Assembly: GCA_030272585.1 (NCBI GenBank)
Contig: BSYQ01000006.1
Location: 2,753,001-2,817,000, forward strand
Direction of reading: 5' to 3'
Source: Bryopsis sp. KO-2023
Taxonomy: Eukaryota > Chlorophyta > Ulvophyceae > Bryopsidales > Bryopsidaceae
Length of the DNA: 64,000 nucleotides
Shown piece by piece: positions 1-9,871 of this stretch. A program made the position numbers and the translations under genes. How positions within the stretch are numbered: the stretch's first letter is position 1; each line of letters starts with the position of its first letter. Under the pieces are notes generated by a model, which searched no databases, was not told the DNA's origin, and saw nothing but the letters and a program-made list of their open reading frames with translations.

Positions 1-1
1 G

Positions 2-580
2 ACTACTTGGCAATCTGATCTGGAAAAATGCAGACACAATATTGCTGCTGCTCAGGCACGTCAACGCCAGGTGGCGGACGAAACCAGGCGGGGAGGGGGC
101 TTTGAGCTAGGCGAAAAAGTTTTTCTGGCCACAAAAGACTTACCCCTACCTGCAGTGTTGAGCAGAAAGTTGTCAGCAAAGTACTGTGGACCATTTGAAG
201 TCACTGAGAAGCTCTCTGAAGTTGCAGTCAGGTTGAGACTGCCACGTCATTGGAGGATACATGATGTGTTTCATGTGTCCAAGCTCAAACCTGCATTTGA
301 AGATCAGGTGGGCAGCTTTCCAGCAAGGGAGGCACCCAGGTGGCAACCTGAACCTGAACTTGTGGATGGTCAAGAGGAATATCAGGTGGACAGAATTCTG
401 GCAGACAGGACTGTCAGAGGCAGGAAGCAGTACCTTGTTCGATGGCAGGGATATGATCAATCTGAGGACACATGGGAACCTGCAGAACATTTGCAGAATG
501 CTCGAGATATACTACGTGACTATCAGCAAAGGAGTGAAGGGACCGCAATGAGGCGACGTCCTAGTCGGAAAGCACAGTAA
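2..580 (+). mobile_element. 3' end of a Ty3/gypsy chromovirus pol (element 1): integrase C-terminus and chromodomain
   Basis: The frame is open from the left edge of the window to the TAA at 578-580, so this is the tail of a longer polyprotein. The GTG at 71 is not a credible start. Visible features are the GPF-type integrase C-terminal fold (GPFEV near 190), the HDVFHVSKLKP motif that ends chromoviral integrases, and then a chromodomain with YLVRWQGY and DTWEP (about 370-530). In chromoviruses this domain is thought to steer integration to marked chromatin. The frame is intact in the visible part. Reverse transcriptase, protease and gag would lie left of the window. A polypurine tract and LTR follow at 2150-2635. 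Confidence 0.93.
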
Positions 581-637
581 AAACTGAAGAAGAAAAGGGA
601 GAGTGTTATTTTCTCTTTATCGTTCGCGTGAGCAGGA

Positions 638-1486
638 ATGGTAGACCACGCTCAAGAGACCGAGGATCAGGTGGAACAAGCTTTCAAGTTGTTGAGCTCC
701 AGGGCAGCATCAGCAGCAAATCTGTCCGCACAGCTTCGGAAAGCAAGAACTGAGTTGCAAGTCGCCCGTGCTGAAAATTATCGTTGGCGCGAGTGGGCAG
801 CGAATATACCAGAAGTGGTGCAAGGGACTCAGCTCAGAGATGCAGATGCGGATGAGATCTCAGGAAGAGTAATGGAGTGTGAAGGAAAGTCAGTTGCAGG
901 AAAGGAAAAGGTGGCTGATGTTAAGGAAGAAGAAGCAGGGTGGTACAGCAATTCTGTTGACAGAATACTTCCAAATCAGACACTGCTACTGCCAGAAGTG
1001 CAGCTAAACCCTGTGGAAGGGCTGACAGAGTCAAGCATGGGATGCACTCTGTGTTTCAAGACCTGCAACAGGCCAGTGCACACATTCCCTTGTGGTCAGC
1101 ACAGGGTCTGCTGCAGATCTGTTTGTTGGATGAGGATGTGGTATGCCTATGATACCACTATTCAGCTCGATGCCGAGGGAAGGATGCAGGCGAACTGTCC
1201 AATTTCTCTGAAGGTAGCAAGTCCAGGACCTGCTCAGTTTGGAGAATGTGGATTGTGCAGGATGGTAAGGAGACATCCAGGCTTGACAGTCCCTCCAGCA
1301 AGAGTCATGACAACACTTCGGATTGCAGGATTGGAGTTGCCTAAGAGCACTGCAGGAAGAAATCAGACAAACCGTGATGCAGCACCACACCGGATTGTTG
1401 AGTGGGAGGTTATACCTTCTAAGAAATCTGGGTCAGCAAAAAAGAGGAGTCTAGATGAGGTGATCTCACAGGGTGCAGGTGACTAG
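638..1486 (+). CDS. Additional ORF of element 1: coiled-coil plus RING-like Cys/His protein
   Basis: A 282-codon ORF starts 57 bp after the pol stop and lies between pol and the 3' LTR, so it belongs to the retrotransposon. Residues about 10-55 are rich in heptad-like Leu/Ala/Arg/Glu and could form a coiled coil. From about residue 136 come a C-x2-C pair (CTLC), then PCGQHRVCC, CPISL and CGLC. This spacing resembles a RING-type zinc finger, the fold of many E3 ubiquitin ligases. The C-terminus is basic (KKSGSAKKR). I recognise no named family. Ty3/gypsy elements sometimes carry extra ORFs here, but a RING-like one is unusual. The function is unknown. ATG at 638 is the first in frame. Confidence 0.7.
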   Translation: MVDHAQETEDQVEQAFKLLSSRAASAANLSAQLRKARTELQVARAENYRWREWAANIPEVVQGTQLRDADADEISGRVMECEGKSVAGKEKVADVKEEEAGWYSNSVDRILPNQTLLLPEVQLNPVEGLTESSMGCTLCFKTCNRPVHTFPCGQHRVCCRSVCWMRMWYAYDTTIQLDAEGRMQANCPISLKVASPGPAQFGECGLCRMVRRHPGLTVPPARVMTTLRIAGLELPKSTAGRNQTNRDAAPHRIVEWEVIPSKKSGSAKKRSLDEVISQGAGD

Positions 1487-2149
1487 TGCAGTTTGCTGCA
1501 GGTCATTTGAAGGAATGTTTGGTTTTTATTGAAATATGATTTGCAGTGGGAGCTGCCAGTTCAGGCAGAACATATTAGGCTGATTGAATGAAACTTGTTA
1601 TGTTTCTTGACTTGGTGGAATTTGGAAAAGAAGAATTTTTCTGAGGGAGTAATATCATTTTGTTCCTTTTCTTAAGTGCTTATGGGACAGGCAGAGTATT
1701 TTTCAGATTCTTAATAAACCTGCCAACTAGATACATTTTTGATAGCTGCAACAGAATGTGGTTTATTGCTGCAGCATAATAGTATCCTTTGAGAAGGGAC
1801 ATTTTTACTGATTACTAGAACTTTGGGGGCTGAAAAGCAGTGTTTATTTTGAGAAACTGCTGATCAGTCATTTGACTTGTTTCTACTGATTATGGGTTTT
1901 ATATTTGCAAGGGTTGAGACCTTGAGAATAACACTGTTTCTAGTTATGTTTTATATGCCAAGGAAGTGAGAAGCTGCAGAAAACAGTTCAAGGGTGCAGC
2001 AGGGTTCTTTGGTTGTTGATGTTTTATTAGACCTACAAGGGAGTAGGGTTTGATTTGATGATGAGTTTTCAGATCTTTATTGAGCTATGGAATTTCCCTA
2101 AAAGGTTGATTTATTTCAGTCAAAGTGCAGTAAGGGGCTACTGCAGTTC
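1487..2149 (+). other. Non-coding 3' spacer of element 1
   Basis: There is no convincing open frame between the RING-like ORF and the polypurine tract. The stretch is T- and G-rich and belongs to the element by position. Confidence 0.6.
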
Positions 2150-2162
2150 AGATGGGGAGGAA
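2150..2162 (+). promoter_or_regulatory. Polypurine tract of element 1
   Basis: A purine run (AGATGGGGAGGAA, one T) ends one base before the TGTAG start of the LTR. This is the expected primer site for plus-strand synthesis in an LTR retrotransposon. Confidence 0.75.
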
Positions 2163-2635
2163 TGTAGCGAATCAGGGTTTCTGACAGCCCTGCAGTACGT
2201 CAGCAGGCTTGCTGACAGTCCTGCAGTACTTTAAGTAGGAGGCTGGCTGCCCTGAGGCAGCGTACAGTCAGTCAGGGTGTGCTGGCAGTGAAGTAGTACG
2301 TGGACTACTGAGCTGGCAGCTGGAATGTTCTAGAAGGTCGCTCAGCACCACAGGAATGGCCGTGGGGCTGAGCTGGGCTCTGATTGAAAGGACTGCAAGG
2401 TTTGATGCCTTGCAGCATTGATGCAGACTGATGTCACAGCCTATGATCAGTTAGGATCAAGGCTGCTAGGGTATTCTATAAGTTCTTGGGGTTTGAACGT
2501 TCTTGTAACCTTACTTTGGGATTGAACTCCCTTTGTCTCGCTTCCAAGTCGTCTATTCTTTCCCTCCAAGCCGTTCTAGGCTTGCAGTTCACAGCCAGCA
2601 GCCCACAATAGCGGTCTGCAGGCGGATTTACTACA
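2163..2635 (+). mobile_element. 3' LTR of element 1 (473 bp)
   Basis: It starts TGTAG right after the polypurine tract and ends CTACA, a 5-bp terminal inverted repeat. Just after its end, at 2638, the reverse transcriptase frame of another element begins at the conserved H-E-F-x-I-D-L block. That sharp switch fixes the right border. The frame through pol stays open backwards into the LTR by chance, so the LTR-derived codons (2533-2635) should not be read as protein. An AT-rich TATTCTATAAG near 2472 could be a TATA-like box. The 5' LTR would lie left of the window. Confidence 0.72.
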
Positions 2636-5445
2636 GTCATGAATTCAGGATTGATCTGGAGGAGGGTACTGAACCCATGTACAGGCCACTGTATAAACTG
2701 TCTCCTCTTGAGTTAGATGAGGTTAAAAGACAGTTAGATTACCTTTTGGAGATGGATTTTATTGAACCATCACAATCACCATTTGGGGCACCCATCCTGT
2801 TTGTCCCTAAGAAAGATGGAGGGCTCAGGATGTGCCTGGATTACAGATGGCTCAATAAGAAAACCATCAAAAATAGATACCCTCTGCCCTTACCAGAGGA
2901 GATGATTGACAGGGTACATGGGGCTAGATATTTCACTAAGATTGACCTGAGATCAGGCTACTGGCAGATGCCTCTAAGGGAAGAGGATAGGCCTAAGACT
3001 GCCTTCAGGAGCAGATTTGGACACTATCAGTTCAAAGTGCTTTCCTTTGGACTTACTAATGCTCCAGCACAATATATGAACATGGTTAATGATATCTTCA
3101 AGGATATGCTGGATATCTTTGTGCTGATCTTCATTGATGATCTCTTAATCTATTCTAAGAGCATCTCTGAGCATGTAGAGCATCTAGCAGCAGTCTTAGC
3201 CAGGCTACAGAAGTATAGTCTCTTTGCAAAGGCCACTAAAAGTGAAATCTGTGTGAGGGAAACAGATTTCTGTGGATTTTGGTTAAGTGAAAAAGGGATC
3301 TCAGCAATGGATGTGAAGGTTAAGGCAATCAGGGATTGGAAGCCCTTAAAAACAGTTACTGATGTCAGGAGTTTTCTGGGGATGGTATCCTTCTATAGAA
3401 GATTTATTCCTGATTTTGCAAAGATAGCAGGCCCCCTACATGACTTAACTAAGAAGGATGTCATGTGGGAGTGGGGATCTGCTCAGGAACAAGCTTTTCA
3501 ATCACTTAAAACTGCATTGATGGGGAAACCAGTGCTGATCCATCCTAATCCAGTAAAGGATTACACTGTGATTAGTGATGCATCTGGGGAAGCAACTGGA
3601 GGAGTTCTCTGTCAGGATCATGGCTCTGGATTACAGCCCATAGCCTTTTGCAGTAGAAGATTATCAAAGTCAGAACAGAACTACTCAGTGTATGAAAGGG
3701 AACTCCTGGGAATAGCCTACTGCTTGATGCAGTGGAGGCACTACTTAGAAGGCTGCCCAGGAGAAGTCACAGTCTTTACAGACCACCAGCCACTAACAAA
3801 CTTTATGGATCAAAAGATGATGTCAAGGCCTCAGGCCAGGTGGCTGAGAGCAGGACATTTCCTCAGCATCAAACCAAAGATTCAGTACATCCAGGGGAAA
3901 TTGAATCTGGTTGCTGATGCACTATCAAGAAGTCTTCCAGCAGAGCAGGAACTCAAAGTAGTGAGTTCATTACAACCCAGCACAGAGGAGATTACACTCT
4001 GGGAACAAGCAACACTGGCAGATGTTGAAATCAAAGACATCTACAATCAAATACTAGATGGAGAGAGAATTCCAGGATATGGAATCAATGAATCAGGGTT
4101 ATTGATTTATCAAACTCAGGATGGACTTATGAAATTATGGGTTCCTCAGGAACTGAGAATGAAAGTCCTTGCTGAAGGACATGATAATCAGATTTCAGGA
4201 CATCTGGGGATAGAGAGAACTCTGGAGCTGATGTCCAGGAAATACTACTGGAATAATATGAAAAAGGATGTCCAGGAATATGTCAGGACATGTGAAGTTT
4301 GCCAGCAAATGAAGCCTGAGTTGAGAACTCAGAAGGGCTTGCTGCAACCTATTCCAGTAGCTGATAAGAAATGGGATCAGATCACTACTGATCTAGTGAC
4401 TGATTTACCCCCTGTTGATGGATTTGATTCAATTGCAGTATTTGTTGATAGATTAACTAAGATGGTGAAGTTCATACCCTGCAGTAAAACAATAGATGCA
4501 CCAGGGTATGCAAGGATATTCTTTGATCACATCTTTAGGAATCATGGGATTCCCAGTGTGATAATCAGTGATAGAGACACTAGGTTTGCTAGTAAATTTT
4601 GGCAGGAGCTAATGAGATGTGTGGGCACTAAAGTGAGAATGTCCACAGCCTTTCATCCTCAAACAGATGGACAAAGTGAAGTCAGCATTAGAACACTAGA
4701 GAATTTCCTTAGACCCTATGTGGAAGAGCATCCAGAGACATGGATGCAGGGATTAGGGATGGCTGAATTTGCAGCCAATAATGCTGTCCACACATCTACA
4801 GGATACAGCCCCTTCTACTTGATGTATGGGGTGCATCCTCAGCTGCCAGGGGATCTACTGGCTGGAAAAGCTCAAGCTGAAGCAGAATCAGTGCAAGAGA
4901 TGATATCTCATATGCAGGAAGTCATCAATGATGCCAAAAACAGATATAAAACAGCCCAAGAGAAGATGAGGCAGCAAGCAAACAAAAGGAGAAGGGATAT
5001 ACAGTTTCAAGTGGGAGAAAAGGTGTTGCTCTCCACAAAGACATTGAATTTATCAGTCTTGAAACATATTCCAGTGAAAATCAGAAGAAGATATATAGGG
5101 CCTTTTGTTATTGCTGCTGCAGTGGGATCTGTGGCATATAGATTGGTGTTACCAGATGGATGGAAATTACATCCTGTATTTCATGTATCAAAGTTGAGAA
5201 AACTTCAGGAAAGTGCTAAGTTTCCTAGGGAGGTAATGGCACCTCCAGCAGAATTAGATTCTGAGGGAGAAGAAGAATTTGAAGTTGAGGCTGTAGTAAG
5301 ACATAAGTTTTCAGGAAGAAAAAGGAGATTTTTAGTAGTCTGGAAGGGGTATCCACTTAGTGAAGCAACCTGGGAACCCCAAGACAATTTATTGAATGCA
5401 TCAGAGATCCTGGCTGAGTATAAGAGGAGAGCTGGGATCAGGTAG
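2636..5445 (+). mobile_element. Ty3/gypsy chromovirus pol (element 2), 5'-interrupted: RT, RNase H, integrase, chromodomain
   Basis: One frame runs uninterrupted to the TAG at 5443-5445. In order: reverse transcriptase (SPFGAPILFVPKKDGG near 2785; catalytic FIDDLLIYS near 3135), RNase H (SDASGEATGG near 3575, YERELLG near 3695, TDHQPL near 3780), the integrase H2C2 zinc finger (H..H..CEVCQQMK near 4165-4310), and the DDE core (TTDLV near 4390, ISDRDTRF near 4570, E in the LENFLRP helix near 4695). It ends with a GPF-type C-terminus and a chromodomain (FLVVWKGY, ATWEP, about 5270-5440). Gag, protease and the start of RT are missing because the LTR of element 1 abuts residue H-E-F. No stop or frameshift was seen, so the element looks young. 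Confidence 0.93.
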
Positions 5446-5688
5446 AAGTTAGATGCACTTTTGATTCTGTGGCTGAAGGATCAGGAATCCCAGTGACTAG
5501 GGGATGGGTTGCATAAGGGCAGTGAAGTGTTTTCTGAACTTCTGTGGGTTAAGGATTTTATGGGGATCTAATTATCCTTTCAGAAGTGCAGGGAGCTTGG
5601 GATTTGCATCACCCTAGTTCAGAGTTACTTTTACAGAATCAGAAGGATGCATTTGATGGATACTTGGTGAGGGCACCAACTGCCCCCA
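5446..5688 (+). other. Non-coding 3' spacer of element 2
   Basis: A short non-coding stretch between the pol stop and the polypurine tract. Unlike element 1, no extra ORF is present here. Confidence 0.6.
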
Positions 5689-5701
5689 GGGGGGAGGCAA
5701 T
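5689..5701 (+). promoter_or_regulatory. Polypurine tract of element 2
   Basis: A G-rich purine run (AGGGGGGAGGCAA, then T) directly precedes the TGATAC start of the 3' LTR. Confidence 0.7.
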
Positions 5702-6461
5702 TGATACCAGCTGCTGACGTCCAGGGACGTCAGACGTCAAAGGCGTCATGCATCTGACGCCTGAGAAGCGTCAGATGCATCCCCGGTGAATGACAGCATC
5801 CTCCCAAGGAGGTACTACTGAACTACAGCAAGGAAACCACCGCAAGAGCACAGAGTCAAGACAGTGGTTCGATCAGCCAGATTAGGACTTGCGAGACTGA
5901 GGTCTTGTGCTCGAGTCTGAGTGGGAACGTGCTTTGGACTGGGCCTGTGTGTGAGTGTGTGAGTGAGTCAGGAGTAGAACTGGCGGCTGTGAGTCAGGGT
6001 AGTGGGAGTGTTACGGGTGGTTAGTCACCCTCGGGAAAGTCGAACTGGGAGTTAAAAGATGGGACGCTTGATGTAACCTTGCTTTTCAGTGATCTGTTTG
6101 TGTGACCCCGAGTCTGTGACCCGTGCGATTTTGTGTGACCGTTCCGCCGCCGCCTCACTCTTTCCCGAGATAGGAGACGTCGCTCGCGGACGTCAGTCCT
6201 CCCGAGCGATAACAAGGACGTTCTGAAGGGACACGTGGTTAGCTTCTAGGGAGTGGTCAAGTTCAGAGTGGTATTCCTGCCACATGTGGGGGCAGATACC
6301 CGGTAGCTAGAGGCTTTGCTAGGACGTCCTAGCACTTCACTGGGAAGTTCAAATGAGTCAGTTTCTAGGCAGGGCTCATTTCCAGGCGCCCTCGCCTACT
6401 TAAGGGCATTGTTCAGAGACCAATGTAACTTTCTCCGAGAGGTCGTTTCCCTGTTGTATCA
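5702..6461 (+). mobile_element. 3' LTR of element 2 (about 760 bp)
   Basis: It begins TGATAC next to the polypurine tract. The best-fitting right end is GTATCA at 6456-6461, which gives a 6-bp terminal inverted repeat. The right border is less sure than the left because no second LTR is in the window. The 5' part is rich in GACGTC/CGTCA motifs and carries a 13-bp hairpin (5748-5780), which could be binding sites for bZIP/CRE-type activators. It differs in sequence from the LTR of element 1, so the two elements belong to different families. Confidence 0.6.
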
Positions 6462-6543
6462 GGTGCCAAGTGTCGTGCCAGAGTGGGGGCCACCCACTCT
6501 GGCGGATCAACGTCATGATCGAAAATATGTTTTGACCCGATTA

Positions 6544-6971
6544 GTGCCCGGCAGACATGGGCTGAGACCTCTGTGCACAGGACAGGACAGAACAGACTGT
6601 CTGTTCTGTGCACAGGGTCAGACCTGTGCTGCACAGGTGCACAGACCTGTACAGCACAGCACAGACAGGGTCTGTGCAGTTTCTGTGCAGTTCTGTGCAG
6701 ATTCTGTGCAAAATCTGTGCAGATTCTGTGCAGTTCTGTGCAGATTCTGTGCAGATTCTGTGCAGTTCTGTGCTGTGCTGTGCAGGTCTGTGCACCTGTG
6801 CAGCACAGGTCTGACCCTGTGCACAGAACAGACAGTCTGTTCTGTCCTGGCCTGTGCAATTCCGCCGCACAGGACAGGACAGCACAGGGTGCACAGAACC
6901 TGCACAGAACCCTGTCATGTGCGATGCACAGGACAGGGGTCTGTCCTGTGCAGCCCATGACTGGTGCCCGG
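6544..6971. mobile_element. 412-bp non-autonomous DNA transposon (hAT-like MITE) with 8-bp TSD
   Basis: GTGCCCGG occurs directly repeated at 6544-6551 and 6964-6971. Inside it, 6552-6564 (CAGACATGGGCTG) and 6951-6963 (CAGCCCATGACTG) are inverted copies differing at one base. An 8-bp duplication with CA-starting ends fits the hAT superfamily, although the fifth base is C rather than the usual G. There is no transposase. The interior is a 67-bp perfect inverted repeat (6583-6649 and 6783-6849) around a 133-bp loop. Open frames across it on both strands arise from the repeat composition and are not genes. Confidence 0.82.
6664..6782. repeat. TTCTGTGCAG(A) minisatellite in the MITE loop
   Basis: About ten 10- to 11-base units of the type TTCTGTGCAGA/TTCTGTGCAG run in tandem in the loop between the two 67-bp inverted arms. 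The arms are built from the same CTGTGCAG word. Confidence 0.85.
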
Positions 6972-8850
6972 TTGGTTGATTTTTAATTTCTCTCTCCTTC
7001 ACATTTCAGTTTTCGTCGAGCGCGTTTTTTTCCCTCATGACGTGACTTAGAAACTTATCCTTTTTTTTGGTATGTACATGCAGCGGTGCGCACGCCCTGG
7101 ACGCACGGGAGTCGGCCTTGGCCAAGACGCGGAAACTGCCAAAGGTGTGGTCCAAATTCGCCTCACTTCGAAATATTCCGAGCACCCAAATGAAAAGAAT
7201 GTGTCAGGGGGTTGATTTTGAAATGGAGGCCTCGAGCGCGACCCCTTTCAACACACGAAGGTGCAGCGGCTGGAACGCGCGTTTTTTCTGTTAAATTTCG
7301 GCCCTATAAGTGGGTGGTTTCGAGTTATTGCACACATGGAGGAAGGAAGCCGCCCCCCAAAAAATCCCCCCAACAAAGAGTCGGGTGGGTGAGAGTGTGA
7401 GGAGCCGTTGTGTGGGGGACAGGAAAACGCTCGCTTTCCTGTTCTGGAGAAGCTCGCTCGAGTTCTCACAGTTTGGGTATGCAACCAAACGCCTGTGGTA
7501 TATATTTGGGAGACGCCAACATGCGTCCCCCAAATATCAAGATAGAAAGCTCCATGCAGTCCATCGACTGTGCGAAACTAATAATTAATACTTACAAACT
7601 TTTTGGTGCATACACAAAAATACCACGTGATTACGCCACTATCACGAGTTTACCTCATCCGTGTCGTGCCAACAAACAACTCCTGAGTTGCAAGCCAGGA
7701 CTTCTGGGTGGTTCATCTCCGTCCGTCAGAAAGAAAGACAAACCGATGCTCCCAGATCCAATCACCCTTCGTACAGAAATGCTTCACTCTTGACAAAAAC
7801 TAATTTATGAAGAAAACTGTGTGCAAGAAGTGCAAACAAACAAACATCAAATTACATCAAATTGCAACAAGTGCACTCCTGGATTAATAGTAATATCATA
7901 TGATAACATGTGGTGGTTTAAATTTTCATGTTCTGACGAGGCTTCTCGAAGTTTGGAAACTTCCAGGTTCATCTGCCAAACTTTGATATTGGATTGAATT
8001 GTTGTATTTTGCTGTGTTGCATGAGGGCTGAGAAAATGCCCACTCAGGCTGGGGAACATGCCCACTCAGGAAGGGGGATAACGGTTAAACTATTTTTGCA
8101 TAATTTCTGATCTTTATCTCACACCTTCCCCCCCTTCTCAACCAGGTTTAAACTGAAGATAGTGCAGTACAAATCCTATCCAGCTGCAAAAGATAGGCAG
8201 TGTGTCCAACAGAATCTTGCCTTTTTTTTCCCCCTTCATCTCATTTCCCACACACATATTGTGATTAATCAAGGCAAGCTGTAGCCTTGATTAAGTTGTA
8301 TGAATTTATTGTAAATTTCCTTTGTGGTCTTGGTTTCTTAGTTTCATTGACTTTGGGGGTTACTACTTTCATCTACATCAACCACATCTCGGTTTGACGA
8401 CTATTACCCACTTCCATTTTTCCTTTATTCTGCTCAAGTAAGTCACTAAGTGAGCATAATCAGCCTGATCTGAATTGCTCACCACATACAATGTGGCACA
8501 TGCATTTTCGTTCTCTATGAAATCTGATAGGATCCGGTGCAACTGTATGATTATTTTTTTGATATAAAAAATAATCAAAAAAATTTACATGCCAAAATGA
8601 TACACCAAATACTCAGTGCAGGCACACAAGAAAAACTGACCATGAAACTGAGGTGATCAGCGAAAGTACATTAGGATAGTATAAGGAATAAATTCATAGA
8701 GCCGATCATGAAACTGAGGTGATCAGCAACAGTACATATAAATTTCATCAAAAATTTAGGATTCACGATGAGGATGTTGTCGAACTCCGGTGTGGCACTG
8801 CCAGCAACGAACACATTGTCTCGAGGATGAGCAGCAAGATGCAAAGGACC
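6972..8850. other. Intergenic, no recognised gene
   Basis: Several short open frames exist but none has recognisable domains or convincing splice structure. Noted features are a 15-bp-arm hairpin at 7502-7537, a (CAAA)n-ATCAAATTACAT tail-like motif near 7833-7865, and a 31-bp direct duplication at 8641-8671 and 8707-8737. Confidence 0.5.
8641..8737. repeat. Direct repeat pair, about 31 bp, spaced 66 bp
   Basis: CATGAAACTGAGGTGATCAG followed by CRANAGTACAT occurs at 8641-8671 and again at 8707-8737 with two differences. It lies just downstream of the 3' end of the polyglycine gene, which is on the minus strand. Confidence 0.7.
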
Positions 8851-9049
8851 TCAGTGGCAAATGCAGACCTTCTTGCAAACTTTGCATGACTTGCACTCCT
8901 TTCGGCAATGTCGTCCTACAAGGTCAGCACACTCATGTCTAGTATCTGACGTACAAAAATATTTTAACACTCTCTCCATCAGCCAGAAAAAGAACTCACC
9001 GCCACCGCCGCCACCTCCACCACCACCACCACCACCACCACCACCTCCA

Positions 9050-9081
<32 letters not shown>

Positions 9082-9871
9082 ACCACCACCACCTCCGCCG
9101 CCGCCGCCGCCACCACCACCACCACCACCACCTCCTCCTCCTCCTCCTCCTCCTCCGCCGCCTCCTCCACCACCGCCGCCGCCGCCGCCGCCTCCACCAC
9201 CACCGCCGCCGCTCTTTTTGTTCTTTTTCTTGCGATCCTTTCTGCCGAGAAGACGCCTCAAGCCGTAGCTGCATTTCTTCTCGTAGGCACCACAGCACGG
9301 TGCGCCGCGACACTTATTGCCCTTCAAATAGCAACTAACTTCTTCGCAGACTCTCTTGTAACATCTCTGAACACAAGCACGCAGGGTAATCAGAAAAACA
9401 ATTCGGCACAAGCAGGGGGAAAAGGCGAGCGCAGGTACAACCTGTCGGAGCTTACCGGGCAGCTCTTGGAGCAGCTGTTGCATGGAGGGGTACCTGAACC
9501 ACATACATAAGCAGGCACTTGGATCTCGCAATCAGATCTCAATCGTCGCCAGGGACGAGAAAGCCTGTCGCACTAGCCAGCAACAGAAGGTGTTAACCAA
9601 AATGCACTTCTTCGAACTCACCGAGCATGGACCGGCTTGCCCCCATCGACGACACGTGGGCGCCCAACCCAGGCGCCGGCGAGGTCTCTGCAACAAACAG
9701 AATTTCATTTCAAACTGCCAGGGTCTGTCGTTGGCTCCAATCAGCCACACATTCCCGCGGGCATCAGATTCGAGCGTCAGAGCGGAGGCACATACCAACA
9801 GAGTCAGCCGAGTGGCATACGGCCAAGGCGCCGAAAACGGCCAGCAGTAACATCATCGTGTTCGACCCCAT
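8851..9871 (-). CDS. Secreted cysteine-rich polyglycine protein (5 exons, 203 aa)
   Basis: The splice model joins exons 9796-9871, 9622-9687, 9456-9493, 9000-9366 and 8851-8915. All introns are GT-AG and phases agree, giving 204 codons with stop. The N-terminus is a clear signal peptide (MGSNTMMLLLAVFGALAVC). After it come a Pro/Ser-rich linker, a cluster with CNSCSKSCP and about seven more cysteines, a basic stretch (GRKDRKKKNKK), about 70 consecutive glycines, and a tail with six cysteines (HCRKECKSCKVCKK). Cysteines on both sides of a flexible glycine spacer suggest an extracellular structural, wall or adhesive protein, perhaps metal-binding or disulfide-linked. I recognise no family. The last intron is open in frame, so a retained form is possible. 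Confidence 0.72.
9000..9211. repeat. Trinucleotide (CCN/GGN) tract coding for polyglycine
   Basis: About 70 triplets alternate in blocks of CCA, CCG and CCT on the plus strand. The blocks change only at the third base, so every minus-strand codon is glycine. This points to slippage growth constrained to keep glycine. Confidence 0.9.

Noticed and set aside
2533..2635. Extra N-terminal residues of the element 2 pol frame
   Set aside because: They are translated LTR sequence of element 1 that happens to stay open. The only start would be TTG.
6413..7002. Several long open frames rich in Cys, Thr and Gln on both strands
   Set aside because: They result from the CTGTGCAG repeat word and the 67-bp palindrome of the MITE, and all frames are alike.
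8861..9268. Plus-strand polyproline protein
   Set aside because: It is the complement of the polyglycine tract. The minus strand has the signal peptide, consistent splice phases and cysteine clusters.
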